64,000 bases of DNA from Crossaster papposus (GCA_037893245.1 JBAIAA010000443.1:992001-1056000); one strand, 5' to 3'. Positions 11,588 to 23,075 are shown, counted from the stretch's first letter. Translations and numbers: made by a program. The notes: a model not told the origin generated them from the letters alone.

Positions 11588-14585
11588 CTTTAAAACAAAG
11601 TGACCTCACATGTTATCAACAATTCATATTTTTATTTTATAATCTACTAGATCATGCTACTGGGCACATTTAATTTTGGTATGGGCTTCTGAACACTAAG
11701 TGCCTAATTACCCCGTTAAATAGATCCCTTTTCAGTGCAGTATGCGTTCTTTTTCAAATGCGTATATTAGTACCCCTTTAAAACAAAATGTACCTCACAT
11801 GTTATCAAAAATTCATATTTTTATTATATAATCTAAAAGATCATGCTACTGGGTACACTTATTTTTGGTATGGGCTTCAGCCAAACACTAATTAGTGCCT
11901 AATTACACCGTTAAATAATATCTCTTTTTACTGCAGTATTGTAATGAGGGTTTTTTCCGATGAGTATATCAGTACCTCTTTAAAACAAAATGTACCTCAC
12001 ATGTTATCAAAAACTCATATTTTTATTATATAATCTAAAAGATCATGCTACTGGGTACACTTAATTTTGGTATGGGCTACAGCCGAATACTAATTAGTGC
12101 CTAATTACCCCGTTAATTAATATCCCTTTTTACTGCAGTATTGTAATGAGGGTTTTTTTCCGATGAGTATATCAGTACCCCTTTAAAACAAAATGTACCT
12201 CACATGTTAATGTTATCCAAAACTCATATTTTTATTATATAATCTAAAAGATCATGCTACTGGGTACACTTAATTTTGGTATAGGCTTCAGCCGAACACT
12301 AATTAGTGCCTAATTACCCCGTTAAATAATATCTCTTTTTATTGCAGTATTGTAATGATTTTTGTTTCCGATGAGTATATAAGTACCCCTTTAAAACAAA
12401 ATGTACCTCACTTATTATCAAAAACTCATATTTTTATTATATAATCTAAAAGATCATGCTACTGGGTACACTTAATTTTTGTATAGGCTTCAGCCGAATA
12501 CTAATTAGTGCATAATTACACTGTTAAATAGATCCCTTTTCACTGCAGTATTGTAATGCGTTCTTTTTCAAATGCGTATATTAGTGCCCTTTTAAAACAA
12601 GATGTACCTCACATGTTATCAAAAACTTATATTTTTATTGTACAATGTACAAGTTTATGCTACAGGGCACACTTAATTTTGGTATAGGCTTCAGCCAAAC
12701 ACTAATTAGTGCCTAATTACCCCGTTAAATAATATCCCTTTTTACTGCAGTATTGTAATGAGGTTTTTTTCCGATGAGTATATCAGTACCCCTTTAAAAC
12801 AAAATGTACCTCACATGTTATCAAAAACTCATATTTTTATTATATAATCTAAAAGATCATGATACTGGTTACACTTAATTTTGATATGGGCTTCAGCCGA
12901 ACACTAATTAGTGCCTAATTAGCCCGTTAAAAAGATCCCTTTTCATTGCAGTATTGTGCGTTCTCTTTCCGATGCGTATATCAGTACCCCTTTAAAACAA
13001 AATGTACCTCACCTGTTATCAAAAACTCATATTTGTATTATATAATCTAAAAGATCATGCTACTGGGTACACTTAATTTTGGTATAGGCTTTAGCCGAAC
13101 ACTAATTAGTGCCTAATTACCCCGTTAAATAATATCCCTTTTTACTGCAGTATTGTAATGCGTTCTTTTTCAAATGAGTATATCAGTACCCCTTTAAAAC
13201 AAAATGTACCTCACATGTTATCAAAAACTCATATTTTTATTATATAATCTAAAAGATCATGATACTGGTTACACTTAATTTTGATATGGGCTTCAGCCGA
13301 ACACTAATTAGTGCCTAATTAGCCCGTTAAAAAGATCCCTTTTCATTGCAGTATTGTGCGTTCTCTTTCCGATGCGTATATCAGTACCCCTTTAAAACAA
13401 AATGTACCTCACCTGTTATCAAAAACTCATATTTGTATTATATAATCTAAAAGATCATGCTACTGGGTACACTTAATTTTGGTATAGGCTTTAGCCGAAC
13501 ACTAATTAGTGCCTAATTACCCCGTTAAATAATATCCCTTTTTACTGCAGTATTGTAATGCGTTCTTTTTCAAATGCGTATATCAGTACCCCTTTAAAAC
13601 AAAATGTACCTCACATGTTATCCAAAACTCATATTTGTATTATATAATCTAAAAGATCATGCTACTGGGTACACTTAATTTTGGTATGGGCTTCAGCCGA
13701 ATACTAATTAGTGCCTAATTACCCCGTTAAATAATATCCCTTTTTACTGCAGTATTGTAATGAGTTTTTTTTCCGATGAGTATATCAGTACCTCTTTAAA
13801 ACAAAATGTACCTCACATGTTATCAAAAACTCATATTTTTATTATATAATCTAAAAGATCATGCTACTGGGTACACTTAATTTTGGTATGGGCTACAGCC
13901 GAATACTAATTAGTGCCTAATTACCCCGTTAATTAATATCCCTTTTTACTGCAGTATTGTAATGAGGTTTTTTTTCCGATGAGTATATCAGTACCCCTTT
14001 AAAACAAAATGTACCTCACATGTTAATGTTATCCAAAACTCATATTTTTATTATATAATCTAAAAGATCATGCTACTGGGTACACTTAATTTTGGTATAG
14101 GCTTCAGCCGAACACTAATTAGTGCCTAATTACCCCGTTAAATAATATCTCTTTTTATTGCAGTATTGTAATGATTTTTGTTTCCGATGAGTATATAAGT
14201 ACCCCTTTAAAACAAAATGTACCTCACTTATTATCAAAAACTCATATTTTTATTATATAATCTAAAAGATCATGCTACTGGGTACACTTAATTTTTGTAT
14301 AGGCTTTAGCCGAACACTAATTAGTGCCTAATTACCCCGTTAAATAATATCTTTTTTTACTGCAGTATTGTAATGAGGTTTTTTCCGATGAGTATATCAG
14401 TACCCCTTTAAAACAAAATGAAAAAGAACGCGTTACAATACTGCAGTGAAAAGGGATCTATTTAATGGGGTAATTGGGCACTAATTAGTGTTCGGCTGAA
14501 GCCTATACCAAAATTAAGTGTACCCAGTAGCATGATCTTTTAGATTATATAATACAAATATGAGTTTTGGATAACATGTGAGGTA
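11588..14585. repeat. About 203-bp satellite, 14 direct copies and one inverted copy
   Basis: The marker CTTTAAAACAAAATGTACCT recurs about every 197-208 bp from 11774 to 14406. Other fixed marks are TATAATCTAAAAGATCATG, ACTAATTAGTGCCTAATTA and ACTGCAGTATTGTAATG. The last copy (about 14420-14585) is inverted and closes the palindrome of the host element. Higher-order structure: a two-monomer block at 12.79-13.19 kb is repeated at 13.19-13.59, and the CACATGTTAATGTTATCC variant at 12198 recurs at 14016 (about nine monomers away). Confidence 0.9.
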
Positions 14586-14902
14586 CTTGATTACTTCCAT
14601 TAGGTAGCTAATTTTTCATCAAAATCACAGAAAAGGTTGAACAAGTGTTGGCTATGTTATATGATTTAATATGGTTTGAAAAAGTATTGCTATTTGCCTT
14701 TTATTTTGAAACATTCGTTTAAATAAAAGTAAGTGAACCTTTTGCAGTACGTCACCTTTTGCAGCATGTATTCTAGATTTTTCGGTTTTTGGTGAATGCG
14801 GGGCTGAATCCGCGGCCAGAAATTCGGCCCAATACGCGGCTACCTTGAGTCGGGTCCGCAATTTCTGCACGCAGAATGATTCAAAGTATCTCTGCGCTAG
14901 AC

Positions 14903-15012
14903 CGAGTTACTGGCCTCTAGTAATCGCTTTTTTAACATTTAGACATCATCTGGCGCCAGATGATGTCCAAATGTAAAAAAAGCGATAACTAGAGGCCAGT
15001 AACTCGGTCTAT
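14903..15012. repeat. Near-perfect 110-bp palindrome
   Basis: Arms begin AGACCGAGTTACTGGCCTCT and meet at CATCTGGCGCCAGATG; the mirrored ends pair with only a few mismatches. A half copy (TTATCGCTTTTTTAACATTT, then GGACATGACCTGGCGC) lies at 18700-18738. Confidence 0.85.
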
Positions 15013-15229
15013 CTCTGCGCGTAAAAATGAAGTTAGCGCTCTAGTAATTTAATATACTAGCTCTATCTATAGTATGTGACGAGCAGATATGGCGACCCCC
15101 AAAGAAAGTATACGGAATTTGATCCGTGAGGGAGATGCGTTGAAGAAAGAGGTTGGTGGTTGTTCAACAACTTGTTCATTGTTGCATTAAATTGGCATTG
15201 ACGCCAGGGAAGCAGGTCAACGCGTGCCT

Positions 15230-16120
15230 TCCTTGGTCGACGCGTGCCTTCCTTGGTCGACGCGCGCCTCGGCCGACGCGCGCCTCGGCCGACGCGCACC
15301 TCGGCCGACGCGCACCTCGCCCATTGCGCACCTCGCCCAACGCGCACCTCGCCCAACGCGCACCTCGCCCAACGCGCACCTCGCCACTCGCGCACCTCGC
15401 CCAACTCGCGCACCTCGCCCAACTCGCGCACCTCGCCCAACTCGCGCACCTCGCCCAACTCGCGCACCTCGCCCAACTCGCGCACCTCGCCCAACTCGCG
15501 CACCTCGCCCAACTCGCGCACCTCGCCCAACTCGCGCACCTCGCCCAACTCGCGCCCCTCGCCCAACTCGCCCAACTCGCGCCCCTCGCCCAACTCGCGC
15601 CCCTCGCCCAACTCGCGCACCTCGCCCAACTCGCGCACCTCGCCCAACTCGCCCAACTCGCGCACCTCGCCCAACTCGCGCACCTCGCCCAACTCGCGCA
15701 ACTCGCACCTCGCCCAACTCGCACCTCGCCCAACTCGCACCTCGCCCAACTCGCACCTCGCCCAACTCGCACCTCGCCCAACTCGCACCTCGCCCAACTC
15801 GCACCTCGCCCAACTCGCACCTCGCCCAACTCGCACCTCGGCCAACTCGCACCTCGGCCAACTCGCACCCTTTGCCAACTCGCACCTCGGCCAACTCGCA
15901 CCTCGGCCAACTCGCACCTCGGCCAACTCGCACCTCGGCCAACTCGCACCTCGGCCAACTCGTACCTCGGCCAACTCGTACCTCGGCCAACCCAATGTTA
16001 TACCAACTCGTACCTTGGTCAACTCGTACCTTGGTCAACTCGTACCTTGGTCAACTCGTACCTTGGTCAACTTGTACCTTCAGTTAAGTCAACTCGTACC
16101 GTCACGCGAAGTCAACTCGT
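15230..16120. repeat. GC-rich 16/18-bp minisatellite
   Basis: Units CGCACCTCGCCCAACT(CG) of 18 bp dominate 15380-15700; 16-bp units CACCTCGCCCAACTCG follow, then CACCTCGGCCAACTCG, then TCAACTCGTACCTTGG near 16.0 kb. The gradual change along the array is clear. Unit lengths and the lack of stops leave long open frames in five frames (up to 341 codons, A/R/P/T- or E/V/R/G-rich); these are repeat artefacts, not genes. Confidence 0.92.
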
Positions 16121-16355
16121 ACTGCCGATGCAGGATTGTTATAAGCCCATTGGAATTGGCCGTAACCCACGCACATGAATTTGATTATTAATTCAGCTTT
16201 CTGTTGTCGGAGTAAGTCGTTATGAATAGGATTTAAGTTACTATGATCTTGCCGTCCTCACTTATCATTGCATGTTACCCAATGGATACGGAACCACAAT
16301 AATGGAGAGAGATGATTGGTTGATCAGTTTGGAATATTGGATCCTTCGAACCTCT

Positions 16356-16745
16356 GTCGTGGCCGAGCGGTTAAGAGCTTGGTTTTCTGTTCCGCAGAGC
16401 GTGAGTTCGAGTCTCGGTGTGGACACGTGTGTCCTTAAGCAAGGCAATTAAACCACTATTGCTTCGTCCTTCGGATGGGACGTAAAGTTGTAGGTCCCGT
16501 GTGTTGTATAATTTATAATGTGTGTATATATCTTTCCCATTATAACATTATAAAATTGTATAATGCACGTAAAAGAACCCAGAACACTTATCGCTAAGAG
16601 AAGGGGTTTGCCCCGGTGTTCCTGGCTGACGCAGCCTCTGTCTACGGGTTTCTTCAGGCTTACGAGCTACAGTGCCTTGAGCGCTTTTGAAGGATCCTTG
16701 GTTTCATTACCAGAAATTAATAATAATAATAATAATAATAATAAA
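16356..16745 (+). mobile_element. tRNA-derived SINE with (AAT)n tail
   Basis: The head is tRNA-like: A box TGGCCGAGCGGTTAAG at 16360 and B box GAGTTCGAGTCTC at 16403, the RNA polymerase III promoter. The body has TTCGGATGGGACGTAAAGTT, GGTCCCGTGTGTTG and GGGGTTTGCCCCGGTGTTCC, segments I recall from SINEs of many invertebrate deuterostomes. It ends in an (AAT)n run at 16717-16745. The head resembles a Leu/Ser-type tRNA. Confidence 0.85.
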
Positions 16746-17565
16746 TATCGCCGCAATATTTGGAATCATCAGTTGTTTCAACTACCCCTACCAGCTATCA
16801 GCGAAATAAATAAGAACCTAATAAATTTTACTTTATACTGTATACGAAATAATAAAAGTTTAAAATAAATTTGTTTATTTATTGAGAATGGAGGGAAAAA
16901 AAAGAAGCCCCTCCCCCCCAAAAAAAAAAACATGTTTAAAAAATGGAACTCATTTTTAGCAGAAAAATACTGACAAGTACTTTCTGTAAATTAATTATGT
17001 TCCCCCAAAATAAAACTTTACATATAAGTAGGGTGTTAATGTAAACAAAAAATCGTCTTCCAAAATGCTCAAACTATACACCAAATGAAAGGTCTTGATG
17101 AAAGAAATACAATGCTTTTTAAATCGAGAAAATCGTATTTAATTAGTTTTTGAGAAATCTTGTTTTATTTGATTAAATTCACCCCATTCGATGAAGCGCG
17201 ACCCTACAAATCAAAACCTGGAAAGGAAAAACAAAAATTAGATTGATACATATTTAGATATTTATGAGAAAATATATTGTAACATCAAACAATACTTGAA
17301 CATAATGAAAAAACCTGCATTCATTTGCCCAAAACGAATGGCCTCACTGGCTGCAGCTGCCGCTGCATAATTGCACGGCAAAGTCCCGGCGACGCAACAC
17401 GGGAAATCATGGTGCGTCCAAACGCAGTCAAAAGTCTCGACCGCACCTCTGCCACGCAATTTATAGGGTATTTTCTTACTCCAAAAATGAATTCCGGTTT
17501 CCTGTCGCAATTTATAGTCGATTCCTATGTAATATTGTATGTAAATCGCGAACATATTTTACAAG
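16746..17565. other. No gene seen
   Basis: AT-rich with G/A/C homopolymer runs near 16900. An 83-codon + strand frame and a 97-codon - strand frame at 17262-17576 are antisense to each other and show no motif. Confidence 0.5.
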
Positions 17566-18153
17566 GTACGAGTTGACGAAGGTACGAGTTGACGAAGGTA
17601 CGAGTTGACGAAGGTACGAGTTGACGAAGGTACGAGTTGACGAAGGTACGAGTTGACGAAGGTACGAGTTGACGAAGGTACGAGTTGACGAAGGTACGAG
17701 TTGACGAAGGTACGAGTTGACGAAGGTACGAGTTGACGAAGGTACGAGTTGACGAAGGTACGAGTTGACGAAGGTACGAGTTGACGAAGGTACGAGTTGA
17801 CGAAGGTACGAGTTGACGAAGGTACGAGTTGACGAAGGTACGAGTTGACGAAGGTACGAGTTGACGAAGGTACGAGTTGACGAAGGTACGAGTTGACGAA
17901 GGTACGAGTTGACGAAGGTACGAGTTGACGAAGGTACGAGTTGACGAAGGTACGAGTTGACGAAGGTACGAGTTGACGAAGGTACGAGTTGACGAAGGTA
18001 CGAGTTGACGAAGGTACGAGTTGACGAAGGTACGAGTTGACGAAGGTACGAGTTGACGAAGGTACGAGTTGACGAAGGTACGAGTTGACGAAGGTACGAG
18101 TTGACGAAGGTACGAGTTGACGAAGGTACGAGTTGACGAAGGTACGAGTTGAC
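17566..18153. repeat. 16-bp minisatellite, about 37 almost identical copies
   Basis: The unit is GGTACGAGTTGACGAA, repeated without visible change over 588 bp. Its complement contains TCAACTCGTACC, the motif at the right end of the 15.2-16.1 kb array, so the two arrays share an ancestor and lie in opposite orientation. The 239-codon - strand frame is an artefact. Confidence 0.97.
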
Positions 18154-19333
18154 TCGAAAGCGACGCCAGCAGTGTTTATGGAGCCGTTTTATCCCATTAT
18201 AGACCAGCCCAGGGTCGGGAAAGACATACACAAATTCAAATTGGACTGATATACATGTAGTGATAATGCGTGTTATAATTATCAGTGCAGTAGGATGTAG
18301 CTAATTTTTCGGAGCAAAATGACACCTCAATCATTTATATCGGCCAACAAGAAGTTGAATTACAGAATGTTCAAGTTTGATTATTCAAGAGATTGAGTAA
18401 AATAATTATCGATGCCAGCTTCGTTTTTAAAGACAGAATGTTCAATTGATGGAACAGCCAAAACCCGGAAGTTGGACACTTCTAGCCTATAGCTTGCATT
18501 GTACTGCTAGTCACGTGATATCAATATGGCTTTTCAAATTGTAATCTCTACCCATTGTTTTATGGGCCCACACTGCAAGTGTGGAATAAAAAATCATTGC
18601 GTTCGAAAGCGTCGCAATATATTTATTCCCTGACTTTTTCACCAAGTTATTTGAGTACTGATCCTTTGATTTAAAGTAGTCCGAGTTAATGGACTCTATA
18701 GTTATCGCTTTTTTAACATTTGGACATGACCTGGCGCTACTACTAGTCCGAGCTGGAAGAATATTGAAAACAGATCCTGTCTTAAATGTGGTTAAAAATT
18801 TCGCCAAAATCCACAAAAATACTTAACAAAATACCTCTTATAGCCTTCCATATGTGTCCAAGCTGGACCTAACGGGCTTCGGGGGTACTCACGATCAATT
18901 TTTGACCTGCAAATTAAGGAAATTTGATTTATCCGTTTATGGAATATCGCCAATAAATGGGAAAATTCACTTTTGGCTCTATAGACAACTCTCGGTTTTA
19001 TTTACCCTATGACAGGGTTAGGGTTATAACCCGGGGTCAGTCCATTCTATGTCCTAGGGTCAGTCCATTCTATGTCCTAGGGTAAATAAAGTTGAGAGTT
19101 GATCGACAGTAGGCCTTGCATTCTATAATTGCTCCGCGTCGTATTTAGTAATTTTGTGGCCGTCTTGATTGTCGAATCTGTTTTTGTTTTCAAATGGTTG
19201 GGTTGTTTGTTAGTGCTAGGCGTGGTGGACATGTTGGAGTTTGACAAAATGACAGCCCATCTCCCACCCTCAGTCCCAATATTATGCCTACTACAAAAGG
19301 CGATTTAACTAGTAAACATCCAGCTTTACAAAC
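18154..19333. other. No gene seen; half palindrome at 18700
   Basis: The stretch holds the half copy of the 14.9-kb palindrome (18700-18738) and a 20-bp direct repeat around GGGTCAGTCCATTCTATGTC at 19036-19080. The 101-codon - frame at 18511-18816 overlaps that repeat piece. Confidence 0.5.
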
Positions 19334-19705
19334 AATTGACCATTTGCGTGTGGAATTTGAATAATATCTGGTACACTGACTTGTTCACACAGCTTGGCAC
19401 AGTTTACATTTAAATTCTCCAGGCTAAAAACACTGTTGCTATATCACGTGATTCGGGGCAAGCCTTACGCTAGTAACCCCCGGCTCTGGAATGGTCTGGT
19501 GTCTTTGTACTATTCTCAACCATTGTGAACAATGTATTGGTGCTGAGCGTCTCTAACGCAGTAACTATGCAAGAGCTTGCCCCGAATCGCGTGATATTGC
19601 AACAGTGTATTTGGTCTGGATAATTTAAAGTCAAACTGTGCCAAGCTGTGTGAACAAGTCAGTGTACCAGATATTATTTAAATTCCACACGCAAATGTTC
19701 AATTA
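19334..19705. mobile_element. MITE, long TIRs (copy 1)
   Basis: The ends AATTGACCATTTGCGTGTGG and the complement CCACACGCAAATG(T/G)TCAATT continue through CTGGTACACTGACTTGTTCA and ACAGCTTGGCACAG. A second copy, with its core inverted, lies at 56334-56688. No coding capacity. Confidence 0.85.
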
Positions 19706-20032
19706 GGCCCAAGCAAAAAAAACATGAGTGTCCTCGCTCGCTTTTTTTGGGGGACACCTCTTTTTGTCCCAATTTTTGGTTAAGATGTGGATATATACTG
19801 TAACAGGAAATGGTTTCCAGTTACATATACAACCCATTAAAGCGAGTTATTTATTAACCTCAAGATTAATTAATGCAATTCTTTTGAAATTTTTTTTGAA
19901 AGACTGAAATAGGGGGAGTACAATGCATACAAAAAACATGCTAACTCGCATAAATATTTCTTTCTTCAAGTTGAATATGATTTACAAATGATAAGTAGAG
20001 TTTAAATAATGGGATTTAACGAATACCTTAAT

Positions 20033-20182
20033 TTAACCCTAACCCTCCAGGGTATTTTGGCTAGAAACCCTGCCAGATGCAACAGATTGTATACTTTGTC
20101 ACATTGACTTGTGTGCAGAGTCCAGCAAGGTCAAGCAGTTACCACAGATGCACTGTGCTGGATTTGGCAGGGTTAGGGTTAA
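20033..20182. mobile_element. 150-bp TTAA-flanked MITE
   Basis: It starts TTAACCCTAACCCTCCAGGG and ends AGGGTTAGGGTTAA. A solitary end with the same CCAGGGTATTTTGGCTAGAA-type sequence lies at 34037. The TTAA flanks fit piggyBac-type integration. The GGGTTA motif is too short here to be called telomeric. Confidence 0.6.
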
Positions 20183-20191
20183 GACACTCGC

Positions 20192-20787
20192 CTTAAAGGT
20201 AGGATACACCATTGGTAAATGCTTGAATTATCATGAATGGGTAGATTTGGGGGGTTGTATTTTATAGTAAATATCGTTTACCTGACCTGTCCGAAGTTTT
20301 ACAATCATGGATGCCGAGAAAAAAACGGCGTTTGTTTTCAAACGGCGTCGAGCAGTTATTCTTTATGTGATCTTTGTTTTTTCGCGATAACCGTCCGGCG
20401 ATCGCGAATTTTTCTTTATAAAATTATATTTTTTAGAATAATTACACGATATCTAGCGCAATTATTTTGCTGGATGCCTATGCAGGCCCGTACGCAGGGG
20501 GGGTGCGACAGGTGCGTACGCACCCCCCAAATTACTAAAAGGTCCACATTTTTCGGATAAATAATGATATTTTGATGTAGAAATAACTGTACTGCAGGCA
20601 CACAAATTTTGGTCCCATTTTTGGTCCCATCAGTACAAATTCGCACCCCCCCATACAAAATCCTGCGTACGGGCCTGCTACATGTACATGTAGAATCATT
20701 ATTTGCTTTCAAATGAGTAAAATATTTCTTAATAATTCGGTAGTAAATACTTTCGATATCTGCAAATGGTGTATACTACCTTTAAAG
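20192..20787. mobile_element. GGTAGTATACACC-family MITE, copy 1, with nested insert
   Basis: The left end CTTAAAGGTAGGATACACCA mirrors the right end GTGTATACTACCTTTAAAG. Internal marks are GAATTATCATGAATGGGT, GGGGGTTGTATTTTATAG, GTCCGGCGATCGCGAA and GATATCTAGCGCAAT. It is interrupted at 20483-20677 by another element. Confidence 0.82.
20483..20677. mobile_element. Small transposon with CAGGCCCGTACGCAGG ends
   Basis: Inverted ends CAGGCCCGTACGCAGG and CCTGCGTACGGGCCTG, with an internal GTGCGTACGCACCCCCC. The other five copies of the host MITE lack it. A clean target duplication is not seen. The ends resemble hAT-type MITEs. Confidence 0.72.
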
Positions 20788-21030
20788 TCAGTTGTAGCAG
20801 AATATCCCTTTCTTTTAAAATTATTTTTGTAAGGATACTTGCACACATTCAGAATGTAACAAATGTATCTTGATAATTGTTCTTTACCTAGAGGAACCTT
20901 CACCAAAACTCGGTATGGTTTCCGGTGTTACATCCACAACCTGCCACATGATGCATGATAAACGAGGCTGTATATTTCTTTGCATGCCAGGGTTATATTT
21001 GAAAAATATTCTTAGTTCAGTGAAATATGG

Positions 21031-21940
21031 TTAAAGGAAACATGTAATAATTTTTTTTTTTCTTAAATCAATAAAGTATAATGTTGACAGAAACATTATG
21101 TGTGGGGTTTTGTTTATTTTCTGTGATAAATGGGGAAACATAGTGTTTGAAAATGTTTAGTCATACCACTCCGCCTCTCGAAGGGAAGCCTCATTAACAT
21201 AAAACTTTGCGTGGGGCATGACGAAAATCGAGGCAGAGAATTGCCGTGCTGCGGGGGGCTGCTAACCGGCCTAGACTGCGCGCAGTGTCCGTCTTTACAT
21301 GGCTTTTCATTCTGAATCGGGGTAAAAATACAACAGTTTTTTGGTCATGCCGACTAGGTGTAGCCGCTGGGTGTAGCAAAACTACTAAGGATGGAGTAAG
21401 CCTTCATTTGTTTCCGGCTGATCCTAAATATCGGAGGATTTGGACAGCCAAAGTAAAGCTTAACAGAGCGAAGTGGTCCAGGCGGGCCTTGTGATTTTCA
21501 TCCCTCTGCAGCGACCATTTCGAGCGGTCGTGCTTCGACCTAGAGCGCATAGAGGGACCCCATGTTTTTATCCTCGCTCGAGTCAGTGTCTGAATAGGAA
21601 ATACTGTGCTTAGAATCAGATGAATCAGTACTGTATTCGTCGGATTCACCAAAAACCGTGAAAGAACTTTCACGATCGTCCATGCTAAAATTGATTGTGG
21701 CCGCACAAACCCGTCTCGTACTTAGACGTAGCGTACCGACCAACGAGAATTTGTTCTGCCTCGGTTTACGTCACTCATTTTGAGTGGCCGCAAAATTAAA
21801 AAAAGGGGGGGGGTCAATTTCTAGATGGCAAATTACCACACTAAACGTACACTAGAACCAGTTTTGCTTTGTATTCACATTTGATACACATAAATCAAAA
21901 AATGCATAATGAAGATGTTAGACTGCATGCTTCCTTTAAT
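21031..21940 (+). mobile_element. DNA transposon carrying a broken THAP domain (copy 1)
   Basis: The ends are TTAAAGGAAACATG (21031) and CATGCTTCCTTTAA (to about 21939), inverted repeats of 14 bp with one difference. The interior matches 54194-55300 along most of its length, including AAATCAATAAAGTAT, the 5' leader and the THAP exon. Target duplication type is unclear: the ends begin with TTAA, or the flank is TTA/TAA as in Harbinger/ISL2EU groups. Confidence 0.72.
21347..21560 (+). pseudogene. THAP zinc-finger domain remnant (copy 1)
   Basis: The frame reads GCSKTTKDGVSLHLFPADP, then RRIWTAKVKL, W, and after an in-frame TGA, FSSLCSDHFERSCFD. This is the C2CH signature of a THAP DNA-binding domain, Cys..Cys..Trp..Cys-x-x-His. 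A 2-bp loss next to the ATG puts the start out of frame, TGA splits the domain, and the AVPTIF end has been replaced by unrelated sequence. It cannot make a working THAP domain. Confidence 0.75.
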
Positions 21941-22095
21941 TGCCTAGATCCAAATTTGAGAAGCATTTTAAATGATTTTGAAATTTCAGCTTCTTTGTCA
22001 CACTTTGTTATCCAACTTCATGCAATGACCCACGTTAATTGTTTGGTACAGTAGCCTCGAATCTAATAAATCTAGAAGGAAAGATAAACATACCG

Positions 22096-22443
22096 CTATA
22101 GGGGCTCAAACGGGATCAACTTTCCTTTGAAGACACTAGCTGGCCTATCAGTTCCAAGCTGAATCATACTGCTTGTTGGATTGGTCCCTCCATGATGACA
22201 AGATTGTGGAGGACCCCGAATGCAAATTCCCTTTGAGCAGGGACTTCTCCTGATAGCTTCCACGCGGCTAAGCACATTTGATTTGTCAGTGGGTGGATTA
22301 GTGTTCGGTTGTGAGGCAACTGGAGAAGATGTCTTTCCCTGGGTAGAATGACAGGATTCTGCACAGCCATCTCCAGAAGTCTGAGATACAAGGCCTGCGT
22401 GCGCCAGATGGGGGCGATGAGAACAATCATGGCTGTTCTTCAC
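22096..22443 (-). pseudogene. DIRS-like region after RNase H
   Basis: The frames hold APIWRTQALYLRLLEMAVQ, LPRERHLLQLPHN and HPLTNQMCLAAWKLSGE, matching the W-x-x-x-LL..HPL..L.LAAW.LSG stretch found between RNase H and recombinase in DIRS elements. Two frames share the signal, so a frameshift lies within. Confidence 0.7.
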
Positions 22444-22459
22444 TGATCTTGCTCAAACA

Positions 22460-23075
22460 CTAGGGTAGAAGAGCAAAGGGAGGAAAAGCGTAACACTTTA
22501 TCTCTCTCCAGTATAGAAGCAAAGCGTCTACTCTCCAGGCCATGGGGTCTGGCTGCCATGACACAAATGTCGGAAGTTGACTGTTTAGACAAGTCGCAAA
22601 CAGGTCCACCTTTGGACAAAAATGTACAGGTAGTGTACTGTGCTCATAATCCTGCGAAATATGAGTGTCTACATGTAGCTGCCACTCTGTTCGATCGTTG
22701 AATACTCTAGATAGAGTGTCCGCTGTGACATTCATCGAGCCCGGTAAGTGTTCTGCTGTCAGAATGAGACTTTTCTATAGACATCATACTTAAAACTTGA
22801 TTGACAATTAGACAAGACCCGTAGAGCGTGTTCCACCTTTGTGGTTGATCTAAGAAATTGCTGTAGATTTGTCCATCTATAACCGGACATGCACATTTCG
22901 ACGGCCCCCTCAACAGTGTCTTGAGTCCATATAACAGTTCGAGATAGTTGATGTGATTCTTGTTCTCTAGCGGTGTCCAGTAACCCGCGACTTGTTGATG
23001 TCCCATGCAAGCTTTCCAGCCGCTCAAAGAAGCGTCTGTCTGGATGACTAGATCGGGTGTCTGCTGAACGAACAT
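22460..23075 (-). pseudogene. DIRS-like RNase H region (frameshifted)
   Basis: DLVIQTDASLSGWKACMG, GYWTPLENKNHINYLELL and, in a further frame, NVTADTLSRVFNDRTEW then VDLFATCLNSQLPTFVSW, PDPMAWRVDALL and YAFPPFALL. This is the RNase H and connection module typical of DIRS elements. It has at least one more frameshift between 22707 and 22735. Confidence 0.82.

Larger units (their letters stand above)
7031..14857. mobile_element. Outer palindromic element, heavily invaded
   Basis: The left end (GACTCAAGGTAGCCGCGTAT, 7034-) mirrors the right end (ATACGCGGCTACCTTGAGTC, to about 14853). The arms continue through CCGAAAAATCTAGAATACAT and TGCTGCAAAAGGTGACGTA, then, beyond the LTR insertion, from 11384 (GTTCACTTACTTTTATTTAA) to about 11545, matching 14590-14735 inverted. 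The element thus consists of two inverted arms with a satellite between them. No coding region is seen. Confidence 0.75.

Noticed and set aside
15063..16191. Overlapping open frames up to 341 codons on both strands
   Set aside because: They come from a stop-free 16/18-bp repeat; five frames are open at once and the products are pure repeats.
17512..18231. 239-codon - strand frame with LRQLVPSSTRTFVNSY repeats
   Set aside because: It is a translation of the 16-bp minisatellite; three units give 48 bp, so the frame cannot close.
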